Assembly (NCBI RefSeq): GCF_902459775.1
Contig: NZ_CABPSQ010000001.1
Span: 992,001-1,056,000, forward strand
From: Pandoraea captiosa
GTDB lineage: Bacteria; Pseudomonadota; Gammaproteobacteria; Burkholderiales; Burkholderiaceae
Direction: 5' to 3'
DNA length: 64,000 bases
The notes below the pieces were generated by a model. That model saw only the letters and a program-made list of their open reading frames with translations. It was not told the DNA's origin and ran no database searches. The position numbers were made by a program, and so were the translations under genes. This document shows, in pieces, positions 43,462-52,640 of the stretch. Every line of letters begins with the position of its first letter. The stretch's first letter is position 1.

Positions 43462-44375
43462 TCCGCTATCTGACACGCCGCGTGGCGCAATCTCTGATCA
43501 CGGTGCTGCTCGTCACGCTCGTGATTTTCCTGATCGTGCGCCTCATCGGCGACCCCACGCACCTGATGCTGCCTCCGGAAGCCACGGAAGCCGACCGCGC
43601 ACTGCTGCGTCATCAGATGGGATTGGATCGCCCCGTCGCAGTGCAGTACGGCAGCTACCTTCTGCATCTGCTTCAGGGCCAGCTCGGCATGTCGTACCGG
43701 TTCTCGCGACCGGCGCTGGACGTGGTGCTGGGCGCGCTGGGGCCAACGCTGCTGCTCACGACATCGGCGCTCGGCCTCGGCATTCTCGTGGGGGTGCCGC
43801 TCGGCGCGATCGCTGCGGTGCGTCGTGGCGGCGCCGTCGACCAATGCGCCAAGCTGTTTGCAGTCCTTGGGCAGGCGGCGCCGCCGTTCCTGTTCAGTCT
43901 GCTGTTCATCCGTCTGTTCTCGATCCAGTTGTCCTGGTTTCCCACCAACGGGTACGGCACGTTCTGGCATCTGGTGATGCCGGCGGTGGCGCTGGGCTGG
44001 TATTCCGCTGCCGGGATCATGCGGCTCACGCGTTCGAGCATGTCGGAAGTGCTGGATACGGAATACATCAAATTCGCGCGCATCAAGGGTGTGCCCGAGC
44101 GCACGATCATCTTTCGGCACGCCCTGCGCAATGCGCTGTTACCCATGATCACGTTTACCGCGTTGCAGTTCGGCATTCTGATGGGCGGCGCGGTCTCCGT
44201 CGAGTTCATCTTTTCGTGGCCGGGCATCGGCCGCCTGATTCTGGATTCGATTTCCAATCTCGACTACACGGTCGTGCAGGCAGCGGTCACCGTCGGTGCG
44301 CTGATCTTCACCTTGCTGAACCTGGCAGTAGACGTGCTCTACGCCTATGTCGATCCAAGGATTCGTTATGCATGA
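43458..44375 (+). CDS. ABC transporter permease, DppB type
   Basis: Inner-membrane protein of 305 residues with about six membrane helices. It starts with the DppB/OppB signature MIRYLTRRVAQSLITVLLVTLV. The cytoplasmic EAA-like loop reads EYIKFARIKGVPERTIIFRHALRNAL. It overlaps the ligase stop (ATGA) and the next permease start. Together with the following three genes it makes a complete peptide/opine-type importer. Confidence 0.92.
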   Translation: MIRYLTRRVAQSLITVLLVTLVIFLIVRLIGDPTHLMLPPEATEADRALLRHQMGLDRPVAVQYGSYLLHLLQGQLGMSYRFSRPALDVVLGALGPTLLLTTSALGLGILVGVPLGAIAAVRRGGAVDQCAKLFAVLGQAAPPFLFSLLFIRLFSIQLSWFPTNGYGTFWHLVMPAVALGWYSAAGIMRLTRSSMSEVLDTEYIKFARIKGVPERTIIFRHALRNALLPMITFTALQFGILMGGAVSVEFIFSWPGIGRLILDSISNLDYTVVQAAVTVGALIFTLLNLAVDVLYAYVDPRIRYA

Positions 44376-45267
44376 AGTCACTCCCCATGACCTGCAGCAG
44401 CGGCCCGCCGAGCTAAGCGTGCCGGTGCCGCAGGCACGCGCGCGCCGACGGCGATGGCGCGACGCGCAACTGTGGGCCTGCCTGACGCTGGCCGTGGCCC
44501 TCGTGGTCGTCGCCCTGGCGCCACAGTGGTTCGCCCCGTACGACCCGAACGCGATTTCGCTGAGCGACATCCTCAAACCGCCTTCGACCGCCCACTGGTT
44601 CGGCACGGATCAGTTGGGGCGCGACCTGCTGTCGCGCGTGGTGTGGGGCTCGCAGATCTCGCTCTATGTCGCGTTCTGCGCAGTGCTGATTGCCGGCATT
44701 TTCGGCAGCCTGTTCGGCATCGCGGCCGGCTATCTGGGGGGCTGGGCCGACGCCGTCGCCATGCGCGTTGCCGACATTCAGCTCGCGCTGCCGGCGGTGA
44801 TTCTTGCGCTGGTGCTCGTCGGCGCGATTGGCTTTAGCGTCTTCAATCTCGTGATTGTGCTGAGTCTGGCGAACTGGGCGCGCTTCGCACGCGTGACGCG
44901 CGCCGAGGCTTTGTCGCTGCGCTCGCGCGACTTCGTACTGCTCGCCAGACTCGCCGGTGCATCGCGCGCTCGGGTGATGTTCGCGCACATCGTGCCGAAC
45001 GTGGTCAACACATTCATCGTGCTCGCCACGCTCGATATCGGCACGATCATCATTCTCGAAGCGACGCTGTCGTTCCTCGGCCTTGGCGTTCAACCGCCCA
45101 CCCCGTCGTGGGGCGCAATGATTGCCGATGGCCGGGGTTACCTCGAGACCGCGTGGTGGATCTGCGGCATTCCCGGCATGGTGCTGATGGTCACGGTGCT
45201 GCTGGCCAACCAGCTTGGCGACGCGCTGCGCGATCGGCTAAGCCCGACGATGTCGAGGGTGTGGTAA
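44368..45267 (+). CDS. ABC transporter permease, DppC type
   Basis: Permease of 299 residues with an Arg-rich cytoplasmic N-terminus, a first helix at about 31-50, then FGTDQLGRDLLSRVVWGSQISL, a hallmark of DppC/OppC, and an EAA-like loop (RDFVLLARLAGASRARVMFAHI). The start is taken at ATG 44368 because AAGG lies 7 bp upstream; an in-frame ATG at 44347 adds seven residues. The start overlaps the end of the DppB-type gene and the stop (TAATG) overlaps the ATPase start. Confidence 0.92.
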   Translation: MHEVTPHDLQQRPAELSVPVPQARARRRRWRDAQLWACLTLAVALVVVALAPQWFAPYDPNAISLSDILKPPSTAHWFGTDQLGRDLLSRVVWGSQISLYVAFCAVLIAGIFGSLFGIAAGYLGGWADAVAMRVADIQLALPAVILALVLVGAIGFSVFNLVIVLSLANWARFARVTRAEALSLRSRDFVLLARLAGASRARVMFAHIVPNVVNTFIVLATLDIGTIIILEATLSFLGLGVQPPTPSWGAMIADGRGYLETAWWICGIPGMVLMVTVLLANQLGDALRDRLSPTMSRVW

Positions 45268-46349
45268 TGACGGCACTCCTCGAAGCGAAGCACCTCACGA
45301 CGATGCTGCGCGGCAAGCACGGCGTGGTCACCGCCGTGGACAACGTGAGCTTGCGAGTCGAAGCAGGGCGGTCGCTCGCCCTCGTGGGCGAGTCGGGATC
45401 AGGCAAGAGCATGACGTGCAACTCGCTGCTCGGGCTCTTGCCGTCGAACGGCAAAGTGGTGCAAGGCGAAGTGCACTTCAAGGGCCGGGATCTGACCCAA
45501 CTGTCGGCAGCGGACATGGCAAAGGTTCGCGGTCGCGAGATCGGCATGATCCTGCAAGACGCCATGACTTCGCTCAACCCGCTGCTCACCATTGGCGATC
45601 AGGTCGGAGAGATCTTCCGTGTGCATCGGGGCATTCGCGACAAGGCCGAGTTGCGCCGCCTTTGCGTGGAGGCGCTTGAGCGCGTGAAGATTCCAGCCGC
45701 GCAGGAACGCCTGAATAGCTACCCGTTCCAGTTCAGCGGCGGCATGCGCCAGCGCGTCTCGATCGCCATCAACATCGCGCTCTCGCCCGATCTGCTCATT
45801 TGCGACGAGCCGACGACGGCGCTCGACGTCACCGTGCAGTTGCAGATCCTCAAACTGCTGCGAGAGCTTCAGCAGCAACGCAACATGGCGCTGATTTTCG
45901 TGACGCACGATCTGCACCTTGCGTCGCAGTTCTGCGACGACGTGGCGATCATGTACGGCGGTCGCATCGTGGAGTCGGGACCGATTGCCGACGTGTTTGC
46001 GCGTCCGGCGCACCCGTACACCGCAGGTCTGCTGCGCGCCGTGCCGTCGCTGGGCCGTTACGAACAGCGTCTCGAAGCGATTCCCGGACAGCAGCCCGGC
46101 CTCACCGAGTGGCCGCAGGGCTGCCGATTCGCGCCACGCTGCGCGCACGCCACGCAGCAGTGTCGCGACCAGTACCCGGACTGGTTCGAATGGCAGGGTG
46201 CGGCGCGCCGCAGCGCGTGCTGGCAGGCGATGACCTTGTGGCGCAGTGCGGGTCAAGGCGCGCAAGGCAGGCAAGGTGGGGTGGAGGCCGACAGCCAGGC
46301 CGAGACGGTCATGGACCATGCAACGCGGCTGCGCAGGGAGGTGGCGTGA
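45267..46349 (+). CDS. ABC transporter ATP-binding protein, DppD type
   Basis: ATPase of 360 residues with Walker A GESGSGKS, an ABC signature reading FSGGMRQR, Walker [13 protein letters not shown] and a switch His in FVTHD. The C-terminal oligopeptide-transporter extension has the cysteine cluster ([14 protein letters not shown]), which in related ATPases binds an iron-sulfur cluster. The start overlaps the permease stop as TAATG. Confidence 0.93.
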   Translation: MTALLEAKHLTTMLRGKHGVVTAVDNVSLRVEAGRSLALVGESGSGKSMTCNSLLGLLPSNGKVVQGEVHFKGRDLTQLSAADMAKVRGREIGMILQDAMTSLNPLLTIGDQVGEIFRVHRGIRDKAELRRLCVEALERVKIPAAQERLNSYPFQFSGGMRQRVSIAINIALSPDLLICDEPTTALDVTVQLQILKLLRELQQQRNMALIFVTHDLHLASQFCDDVAIMYGGRIVESGPIADVFARPAHPYTAGLLRAVPSLGRYEQRLEAIPGQQPGLTEWPQGCRFAPRCAHATQQCRDQYPDWFEWQGAARRSACWQAMTLWRSAGQGAQGRQGGVEADSQAETVMDHATRLRREVA

Positions 46350-47428
46350 TGCCTCAACCCTACCTTAGCGTGCGCAACCTGAGAAAGACCTACGACGTGC
46401 GTCGCGGGTTGCTTGGACGCGCTCGCCCCCTTCATGCCGTGGCCGGCGTGACGTTCGAGGTCGAACCGGGCGAGACCTTCGGTCTCGTCGGGGAGTCCGG
46501 ATCCGGCAAGAGCACCATCGCCAAGATGCTGATGCTGGCCGAACCGGCGACGAGCGGCGAAGTGAAAGTGGACGGACAGGATGTCGGGCAGTTGAGCGCT
46601 CCGGCTCGCGCGCACTTTCACCGCATGCTGCAGCCGGTGCTGCAAGACCCATATAGCGCGCTCAATCCCCGCATGCGCATCGGTCGGATCATCGACGAAC
46701 CGTTACGCATTCATCGCACGCTTGGCGACCCACAGCGGTTGCAGCGCGTCGAGGAACTCCTGCAACTCGTCGGCCTGCCAGCGGGCGCCGCGCGCAAGTT
46801 CCCCCATGAGTTGTCGGGCGGCCAGCGTCAGCGCGTGGCCATCGCGCGAGCGCTTAGCCTGAGCCCTCGCTGCATGATTCTCGATGAACCGGTGTCCGCG
46901 CTCGATGTGTCCATTCAGGCGCAGATTCTGAATCTGCTCAAGGACTTGCAGGGCACGCTCGATCTCACCTATCTGCTGATTTCGCACGATCTGGCGGTGG
47001 TCGCTTACATGAGCCAGCGCATCGGCGTGTTGTATCTCGGCGAGTTCATGGAAGTGGCCGACACCGCCACGCTCATGCGCGGCGCACGCCACCCGTACAC
47101 ACAGGCGTTGATTGCGTCCGTCGATGCCCGAGGCGCGACCGACGCACGGGACGCCCAGGCGGTGGCCGGCGAAATCCCGTCGCCGATGAATCCCCCCTCG
47201 GGATGCCCGTTTCATCCCCGTTGCCCACACGCGGCGGCGCGGTGTCGTGAGGAAAAGCCGGTTGCGCGGGAAATTGCCCCGCGCCACTGGGTGACATGTC
47301 ATTTCGCGGAGACGATTCCCGTCGCGACAGCGAACACCGCTGCGCGCGCCATCGGCCCGAAAGCGATAGAAACCGCCAAGACCTCCGCTCCGGAGGCTCA
47401 GGCGGTCCCCTTTCAGGAGGCAACATGA
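46349..47428 (+). CDS. ABC transporter ATP-binding protein, DppF type
   Basis: Second ATPase, 359 residues. It has Walker A GESGSGKS, signature LSGGQRQR, Walker B MILDEPVSALD and the C-terminal CPFHPRCPHAAARC cluster. It pairs with the DppD-type subunit to power the permeases. Start overlaps the previous stop (TGATG); its stop overlaps the next ATG, and AGGAGG for the next gene lies within its last codons. Confidence 0.93.
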   Translation: MPQPYLSVRNLRKTYDVRRGLLGRARPLHAVAGVTFEVEPGETFGLVGESGSGKSTIAKMLMLAEPATSGEVKVDGQDVGQLSAPARAHFHRMLQPVLQDPYSALNPRMRIGRIIDEPLRIHRTLGDPQRLQRVEELLQLVGLPAGAARKFPHELSGGQRQRVAIARALSLSPRCMILDEPVSALDVSIQAQILNLLKDLQGTLDLTYLLISHDLAVVAYMSQRIGVLYLGEFMEVADTATLMRGARHPYTQALIASVDARGATDARDAQAVAGEIPSPMNPPSGCPFHPRCPHAAARCREEKPVAREIAPRHWVTCHFAETIPVATANTAARAIGPKAIETAKTSAPEAQAVPFQEAT

Positions 47429-48603
47429 ATTTTGCGGAAACCCCTTCGTTGTCCAGGCAGGGCAACCCCGATGTGCTCGCAGCGCTGGAGTCGGTGGTGC
47501 AAAGCCGTTTCCCGGCTCGCGAGCGTGAATACCACGACGCGGCCGCCATGCCGTTCGAGAACCTGCAGGACCTGTTCGAGCTGGGACTGCTGACCGCGAC
47601 CGTACGTAAGGAACATGGCGGTCTGGGCAGCAACGTGATGTCCGCCGATCCGGCAACGTTCCTGCAGGCGATGCGGCGCGTCGCACGCGTCTCGCCCGGC
47701 ACGGCGCACTGCATGCAGGTGCAGAACCACGTGGCCTGGGCGCTCGACGAACTGGGCACCGACGCGCAGCGCGAGCGCTTCGTCAAGCCGATGACGCAGA
47801 AGATGAGCGTGTCGTCATTCGTCGGCAGCGAGGCGGGGCGCAAGCATATGTACGTGCTCAAGACCACCGCCAAAAAGGTGGACGGTGGCTACATCGTCAA
47901 CGGCAACAAGAATTACGCGACGAACGGCTATGAAAACGGCGTGGCCATCGTGTTCGCGACCATCGAAGGCGAGACCGAGTATTTCAAGTCGCATTTGATG
48001 GTCATCGTCGAGCCGGGCATGGAAGGGCTCAGTATCAATCACGACTGGTACCGTCCGACCGGCATGCGCGTGTGCCCGAGCCCGGAGATCTATCTCAATG
48101 ACGTCTTCATCGACGAATTGCATGTCCTCGGCGAGCCGGGGGTGTACCCGCGCGGGCGCTGGCAGGGACGCTTCCATCTGGGGTTCACTGCGAACTATCT
48201 CGGCATGATCGAAGGGGCGTACGAGTGGGTGCGGCAAAGCCTGATCGAGCGCGGCCGGGGCAAGGATCCGTTCGTGCAATTGCGCATGGGCGAGGCGAAG
48301 ACGCAATTGCATGGGGCGCAGGTCGTCTTCGAGAACGCCATCGATGCGTGGCGCGCCGGTGACGTGCAACGTGCGGAGCTGATCTCCATGCAGGCAAAGT
48401 CGATCTGCGCACATGCTGCGCTGGAGATGTCGCACACGCTGATCATGCTGGCCGGCTCGACGGCACTGTTCGACGAGTTTCCGCTGGCACGCCTGATCCG
48501 CGACCTGAACACGCACATCCTGCACGTGGGGCACGACAAGACGGCGCAGATCGTGGGGGCCGCCGAGCTTGGCGAATCCTTCGATTCGACGTTGCAGCGC
48601 TGA
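47425..48603 (+). CDS. Acyl-CoA-dehydrogenase-fold flavoprotein, DszC/SfnB-like (probable FMN monooxygenase)
   Basis: A 392-residue protein with N-terminal and middle acyl-CoA-dehydrogenase domains. The C-terminal region does not carry the EYPxER/YEGT elements of true dehydrogenases. Instead it ends ARLIRDLNTHILHVGHDKT, like flavin-dependent monooxygenases of the DszC/SfnB/HpaB-like group, where a His of that segment sits at the flavin. A flavin reductase is encoded at the end of the same operon, consistent with a two-component oxygenase. AGGAGG 4 bp before the ATG. A plain acyl-CoA dehydrogenase remains possible. Confidence 0.8.
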   Translation: MNFAETPSLSRQGNPDVLAALESVVQSRFPAREREYHDAAAMPFENLQDLFELGLLTATVRKEHGGLGSNVMSADPATFLQAMRRVARVSPGTAHCMQVQNHVAWALDELGTDAQRERFVKPMTQKMSVSSFVGSEAGRKHMYVLKTTAKKVDGGYIVNGNKNYATNGYENGVAIVFATIEGETEYFKSHLMVIVEPGMEGLSINHDWYRPTGMRVCPSPEIYLNDVFIDELHVLGEPGVYPRGRWQGRFHLGFTANYLGMIEGAYEWVRQSLIERGRGKDPFVQLRMGEAKTQLHGAQVVFENAIDAWRAGDVQRAELISMQAKSICAHAALEMSHTLIMLAGSTALFDEFPLARLIRDLNTHILHVGHDKTAQIVGAAELGESFDSTLQR

Positions 48604-48667
48604 GCGCCGCACGTTCACGACGAGCTCGCCGGGCTCGCCCACGTCAACCAAGTCTTCGAGAGTTTCC

Positions 48668-49855
48668 ATGGATTTTCAGCTCACCGAATCGCAGCGCGAA
48701 TTGATCGACGCGACGGAAAAATTGTGTCGCCAGTTGCAGCCGCTGGCGAAGGAGGCCCACGAGGCCGAAACGAAGGGCGACTTCGCACCGTTGCAACGAC
48801 TGCGAAAGCAAATGGCCGAGGCCGGTCTGCTCGCCCTGAACATGCCGCAGGAATATGGCGGCGTCGGTCTGCCACTGCTGGAGACGCTGCTGTTGATTCA
48901 GACCATTCAGCGGGTCGATTCCACGCTGGGCGGTCTGGCGCACCGCACGTCCACCGGCGCGATCGGCGCCGTGCTCGAACTCGGCACCGAGGCGCAGAAG
49001 TCGCGCTTCGTGGGCGGCGTGGCGCGCGGCGAGATCGGCGTGTCGATCGGCATTACCGAACCCGATGCCGGGTCGGCCGCCACGGCGATGAAAACGCGCG
49101 CTCGCATCGAGGGCGACGACGTCGTCATCAACGGGCAGAAGATCTTCATCAGCGCAGCCAAGGGGCATCACTACACCATGCTGTATTGCCGTTTCGGCAA
49201 CACGGGCCGGGCGAGTGACATCGGCGCGATCATGGTGCCGCACGACGCGCCGGGCTTCACGTGCAGCGGCGGTACGCTCAACATGGCCGGCGAGCGGCAG
49301 TACGAGCTGTACTTCGACGACTGCCGGGTGCCCAAGGCCAACATCCTTGCCGAGAGCCGGGCGTTTGCGAAGCTCATCAGCGTATACAACGTGGAGCGGC
49401 TGGGCAGCATCTCGCGCATGCTGGGTTCGGCCCAGGCCGCGTTCGAGTTTGCGTTGCAGTACGTGCAGGAGCGCAAGCAGTTCGGGCGGGAGCTTGCGGA
49501 CTTTCAGGGGCTTCAATGGATGCTGGCCGACATGAAGGTCAAGCTCGAAGCCGCGCAGATGCTGACTTACCGGGCGGCGTCGAACACCGCGAGCGGGTTG
49601 CCGTCACCGCTGGAAACGTCGGTTGCCAAGGTCTACGTCGCACAGGCTGCGAAAGAGATCTGCGACGACGCCATTCAATTGCTCGGCGGCTATGGCTACA
49701 TGGCCGAGTACCCGGTCGAAGGTCTGTATCGCGAGGTGCGCGGCGGATCGATCTACGGCGGCACGCTGCAAATCCACAAGAACATGATCGCGGGCCACCT
49801 GCTCGGACGGAAGAACAGCCAGTGGGCGCCCAAGGCCGGGGAGTCGGGCGAATGA
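48668..49855 (+). CDS. Acyl-CoA dehydrogenase (isovaleryl/long-chain type active site)
   Basis: FAD enzyme of 395 residues with all three ACAD domains: ITEPDAGSAATAMKTRA, a middle beta domain, and GGYGYMAEYPVEGLYRE at the end. The usual catalytic Glu of the YEGT motif is replaced by Gly (IYGGTLQ). A Glu is present in YNVERLGSI, the position used as base in isovaleryl-CoA and long-chain acyl-CoA dehydrogenases, so it probably belongs to that catalytic type. It should make an enoyl-CoA for the MaoC hydratase. The stop overlaps the thiolase start (ATGA). Confidence 0.9.
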   Translation: MDFQLTESQRELIDATEKLCRQLQPLAKEAHEAETKGDFAPLQRLRKQMAEAGLLALNMPQEYGGVGLPLLETLLLIQTIQRVDSTLGGLAHRTSTGAIGAVLELGTEAQKSRFVGGVARGEIGVSIGITEPDAGSAATAMKTRARIEGDDVVINGQKIFISAAKGHHYTMLYCRFGNTGRASDIGAIMVPHDAPGFTCSGGTLNMAGERQYELYFDDCRVPKANILAESRAFAKLISVYNVERLGSISRMLGSAQAAFEFALQYVQERKQFGRELADFQGLQWMLADMKVKLEAAQMLTYRAASNTASGLPSPLETSVAKVYVAQAAKEICDDAIQLLGGYGYMAEYPVEGLYREVRGGSIYGGTLQIHKNMIAGHLLGRKNSQWAPKAGESGE

Positions 49856-51018
49856 AGGCGTCTGCACTGGCCGACCGGGATCCGGTCATCGTCGATGTCG
49901 TGCGTACCCCGGTGGGGCGTCGCAATGGGGCGCTCAGGGAGTGGCATGCCGCCGCGCTGCTCGCACAGGTGCTGAGCGCAGTCCTCACGCGCAACGGTTT
50001 GCCCGGAAGCGATGTCGACGACGTGGTCGCCGGGTGCGCCACGCAAGTGGGCGAGCAGGCGGGCAACATTGCGCGCACTGCGCTGCTCATGGCGGACCTC
50101 CCGTTCACCGTGCCGGGCACGACCGTGCAGCGCGCCTGCGGCTCGTCGCAGCAGGCGATCCACTTCGCCGACAACCTGATTCGCAGCGGGACGTGCGACG
50201 TGGTGATCGCCGGGGGCGTGGAGCTGATGTCGACAACCCAGGGTGGCAACGACGATACGCGTTACGGACGGCGCTATCCCGAATCGCTGGTCGAGCGCTT
50301 TTCGATGCCGTCCATGGGCATTGCCGCCGAGCGCATCGCTGCGCATTGGAAGCTAGAACGCCCCTATCTGGACGAGTTGGCCCTGCGTAGTCATGTATTG
50401 AGCGCGCAGGCGCAGGATTCAGGCCGTCTCGCGCGTCAGATGATCCCGGTCACCGGCGTTGACGGACAGGTCGTGGCGCGTGACGAAGGCGTACGTCGTG
50501 ACACGTCGCTCGAGAAGCTCGCCACGCTGAAGCCCTCGTTCCGGGAGGACGGTCGGGTAACGGCAGGCAATGCAAGTCAAGTCTCGGATGGCGCCGCGGC
50601 CGTATTGCTCATGACGGCGGCGAAGGCGCGCGAGTATGGGCTGCGCGCGCGCGCCGTACTACGTGCCCAATATGTGGTCGGCGTCGATCCCGCCATGATG
50701 CTGACCGGCCCGATTCCGGCGACGCAGCAAATCCTCGCGCGCAGTGGACTGGCGCTCGAAGACATCGATCTCTTCGAAATCAACGAGGCCTTCGCGTCGG
50801 TGCTCGGCGCATGGCTCGCCGAGATGAAACCCGATCTTTCGCGCGTGAACGTGAACGGTGGCTCCATCGCGGTCGGTCACCCGCTCGGATCGACAGGCGC
50901 TCGCCTGATGGCGGGACTCGTGGACGAGTTGGAACTGCGTGGCGGTCTGTACGGATTGCAGTCGATGTGCTGCGGTGGTGGGCTCGGCACGGCGACGATC
51001 GTCGAACGGGTTGAATGA
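49852..51018 (+). CDS. Thiolase family protein (acetyl-CoA acetyltransferase type)
   Basis: The 388-residue enzyme cleaves 3-ketoacyl-CoA with CoA. The acyl-accepting Cys is C96 in QRACGSSQQA. NEAFA, the His in SIAVGHPLGSTGAR and the second Cys in MCCGGGLG complete the active site. All catalytic residues are intact. Coupled to the dehydrogenase by ATGA. A 7-bp hairpin follows in the gap to the MaoC genes. Confidence 0.93.
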   Translation: MKASALADRDPVIVDVVRTPVGRRNGALREWHAAALLAQVLSAVLTRNGLPGSDVDDVVAGCATQVGEQAGNIARTALLMADLPFTVPGTTVQRACGSSQQAIHFADNLIRSGTCDVVIAGGVELMSTTQGGNDDTRYGRRYPESLVERFSMPSMGIAAERIAAHWKLERPYLDELALRSHVLSAQAQDSGRLARQMIPVTGVDGQVVARDEGVRRDTSLEKLATLKPSFREDGRVTAGNASQVSDGAAAVLLMTAAKAREYGLRARAVLRAQYVVGVDPAMMLTGPIPATQQILARSGLALEDIDLFEINEAFASVLGAWLAEMKPDLSRVNVNGGSIAVGHPLGSTGARLMAGLVDELELRGGLYGLQSMCCGGGLGTATIVERVE

Positions 51019-51036
51019 AGGGATTCGTAGCGAGGC

Positions 51037-51056
51037 TTGCCGTCGCGCAACGGCAA
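51037..51056. terminator. Short hairpin after thiolase
   Basis: TTGCCGT (51037-51043) pairs with ACGGCAA (51050-51056) over a 6-nt loop in the 82-bp gap before the MaoC pair. There is no T-run. It could act as a partial attenuator or RNA-processing site within the operon. Confidence 0.3.
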
Positions 51057-51100
51057 CCGTCGACGAACAAGCATTGAAGGATTGAAGGAAGAGGGCAACG

Positions 51101-51586
51101 ATGACGGAAATCGATCATTCGCTGATTGGCACGAGCGCGCCCCCGTTTGTGGTGGAAGTGGAGCGCGGCGCGATTCGCAAGTTCGCCGATGCGATCGGCG
51201 ACGATAACCCGCTCTATCGCGACGATGCCTTTGCGCGAGCCCAAGGGTATGAGGGGATCATTGCGCCGCCAACGTTCCCGACCTGCTTTCGCGCGCCGAA
51301 CGATCTGCCGTGGATCGCAACCCTGGACCGGCGTCGGATCGTCGCGGGCGAAATGGGGTTTCACTACCATCGTCCCATCATCGCGGGCATGCGGTTCGAA
51401 TGTCAGTGGCAACTCGTCGGCATCGACGAGAAGACGGGAACGCGGGGCGCGATGTCGTTGCTGCGCCAGGTGATGTCGGGTTTTCTCATCAGCGCGGACG
51501 GCGTCGCGCGGGACTGCGTGTTCAGCGTGCGCCGGACCACCGTTTATCGGTCCGCGCAGCAAGTCGCATCGGGGAGTTTGGCATGA
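51101..51586 (+). CDS. MaoC-like hot-dog protein, probable non-catalytic hydratase subunit
   Basis: The 161-residue protein has the N-terminal 'FAS1-like dehydratase' hot-dog fold: IRKFADAIGDDNPLYRD followed by IIAPPTFPTCF. In hydratase-2 enzymes the motif is D-x-N-P-(L/I)-H; here the His is Tyr (DDNPLYRD), so the catalytic dyad is incomplete. The next gene encodes a MaoC protein with the intact dyad. The two overlap by 4 bp and probably form a heteromeric enoyl-CoA hydratase. AAGGAAGAGG precedes the ATG. Confidence 0.85.
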   Translation: MTEIDHSLIGTSAPPFVVEVERGAIRKFADAIGDDNPLYRDDAFARAQGYEGIIAPPTFPTCFRAPNDLPWIATLDRRRIVAGEMGFHYHRPIIAGMRFECQWQLVGIDEKTGTRGAMSLLRQVMSGFLISADGVARDCVFSVRRTTVYRSAQQVASGSLA

Positions 51587-52011
51587 GCAGTACGCATCTG
51601 TCACAGGCGCGGGTAGGCGACACCTTCACGCTTTCGATGCCTGCGGTAACGACGACGCAGCTCGTGCGTTACGCAGGCGCATCGGACGACTACAACCGCA
51701 TCCATTACGACCAGCATTACGCCCAGGAGGCGGGACTGGGCGGCGTGATTGCGCACGGCATGCTCACGATGGCGTTCATGGGGCGTGCGGTGTCGGACTG
51801 GGCTGGACCGGCCGCCGCGATCGTCGACATCGAGGCGCGCTTCAATGCGCCTGTTCGACCGGGCGACGTTGTCCGGGTCGTCGGCACGGTGGCGGATTGC
51901 GCGCCGGGCAGCGATGGACGTCGGCGTCTGCGCTGCGAGATCGTGGCGCAGGTGGGCGACAAGACCGTCGCGAGCGGCGCAGCGGTCGTGGCCGCGCCAC
52001 AAACGCGCTGA
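51583..52011 (+). CDS. MaoC family dehydratase, catalytic subunit
   Basis: Hot-dog protein of 142 residues with the intact hydratase-2 motif (SDDYNRIHYD, catalytic Asp and His) and the following VIAHGMLTMAF. It should hydrate an enoyl-CoA to the (R)-3-hydroxyacyl-CoA, feeding the SDR of the same operon. Translationally coupled to the preceding subunit (ATGA at 51583-51586). Paired MaoC subunits of this kind are known from pathways handling bulky acyl-CoAs. Confidence 0.88.
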   Translation: MSSTHLSQARVGDTFTLSMPAVTTTQLVRYAGASDDYNRIHYDQHYAQEAGLGGVIAHGMLTMAFMGRAVSDWAGPAAAIVDIEARFNAPVRPGDVVRVVGTVADCAPGSDGRRRLRCEIVAQVGDKTVASGAAVVAAPQTR

Positions 52012-52106
52012 CGACAACGCGCTAACGGCAACGCGATGCAGTCGCGCAAAGGTGTCGCTCGGCGCGATGAATCGACATAGTCATGACGTCTTTCGAGGAG
52101 GTTTCC

Positions 52107-52610
52107 GTGAATACGACGTTCGATGCCAGCCATTTTCGTCACGCGCTGGGGCGCTTCGCCACCGGCGTGACCATTGTCACGACCACCATGCCCGATGGCA
52201 CCCCGGTCGGTCTCACGGCGAACTCGTTCAACTCGGTGTCGCTCTCGCCACCACTGGTGCTGTGGAGCATCAACAAGCGCTCACGCAGTCTTGAGGTGTT
52301 CGAGACATCGGGCCGCTTTGCGATCAATGTGCTGTGCGCGGATCAGATGCCGCTCGCGGCACGCTTCGCCTCACCGATTGCCGACCGATTCGAAGGTGTG
52401 GAATGGCGCAGCGGTCGCGGCGGCATGCCGCTGTTCGACGGGTGTGTCGCGTGGTTCGAATGCACGCTGGCGTTCAAGTACGAGGGCGGGGATCATTTCA
52501 TCTTCGTCGGCGAGGTCATGGACCTGCATCACTGCGACCGCGTGCCGCTGCTCTACGCGGGCGGGGCTTACGGCGTGCCGACACCGCACCCGGATCTGAC
52601 GATGGGGTAA
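52107..52610 (+). CDS. Flavin reductase family protein (HpaC/RutF-like)
   Basis: The 167-residue flavin-binding protein has FRHALGRFATGVTIVTT at the N-terminus, then GLTANSFNSVSLSPPLVLW and FAINVL, the standard flavin-reductase-domain blocks, and a C-terminal HxF-like segment (DHFIFVGEV). Such proteins supply reduced FMN/FAD to a partner oxygenase, here probably the DszC-like protein at 47,425. GTG at 52107 is chosen because GAGGAGG (52095-52101) lies 5 bp upstream; an in-frame ATG at 52083 would put that site inside the gene. Confidence 0.88.
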   Translation: MNTTFDASHFRHALGRFATGVTIVTTTMPDGTPVGLTANSFNSVSLSPPLVLWSINKRSRSLEVFETSGRFAINVLCADQMPLAARFASPIADRFEGVEWRSGRGGMPLFDGCVAWFECTLAFKYEGGDHFIFVGEVMDLHHCDRVPLLYAGGAYGVPTPHPDLTMG

Positions 52611-52640
52611 GAGGGGACAGCTCCCGTCACGGCAAGGCCG

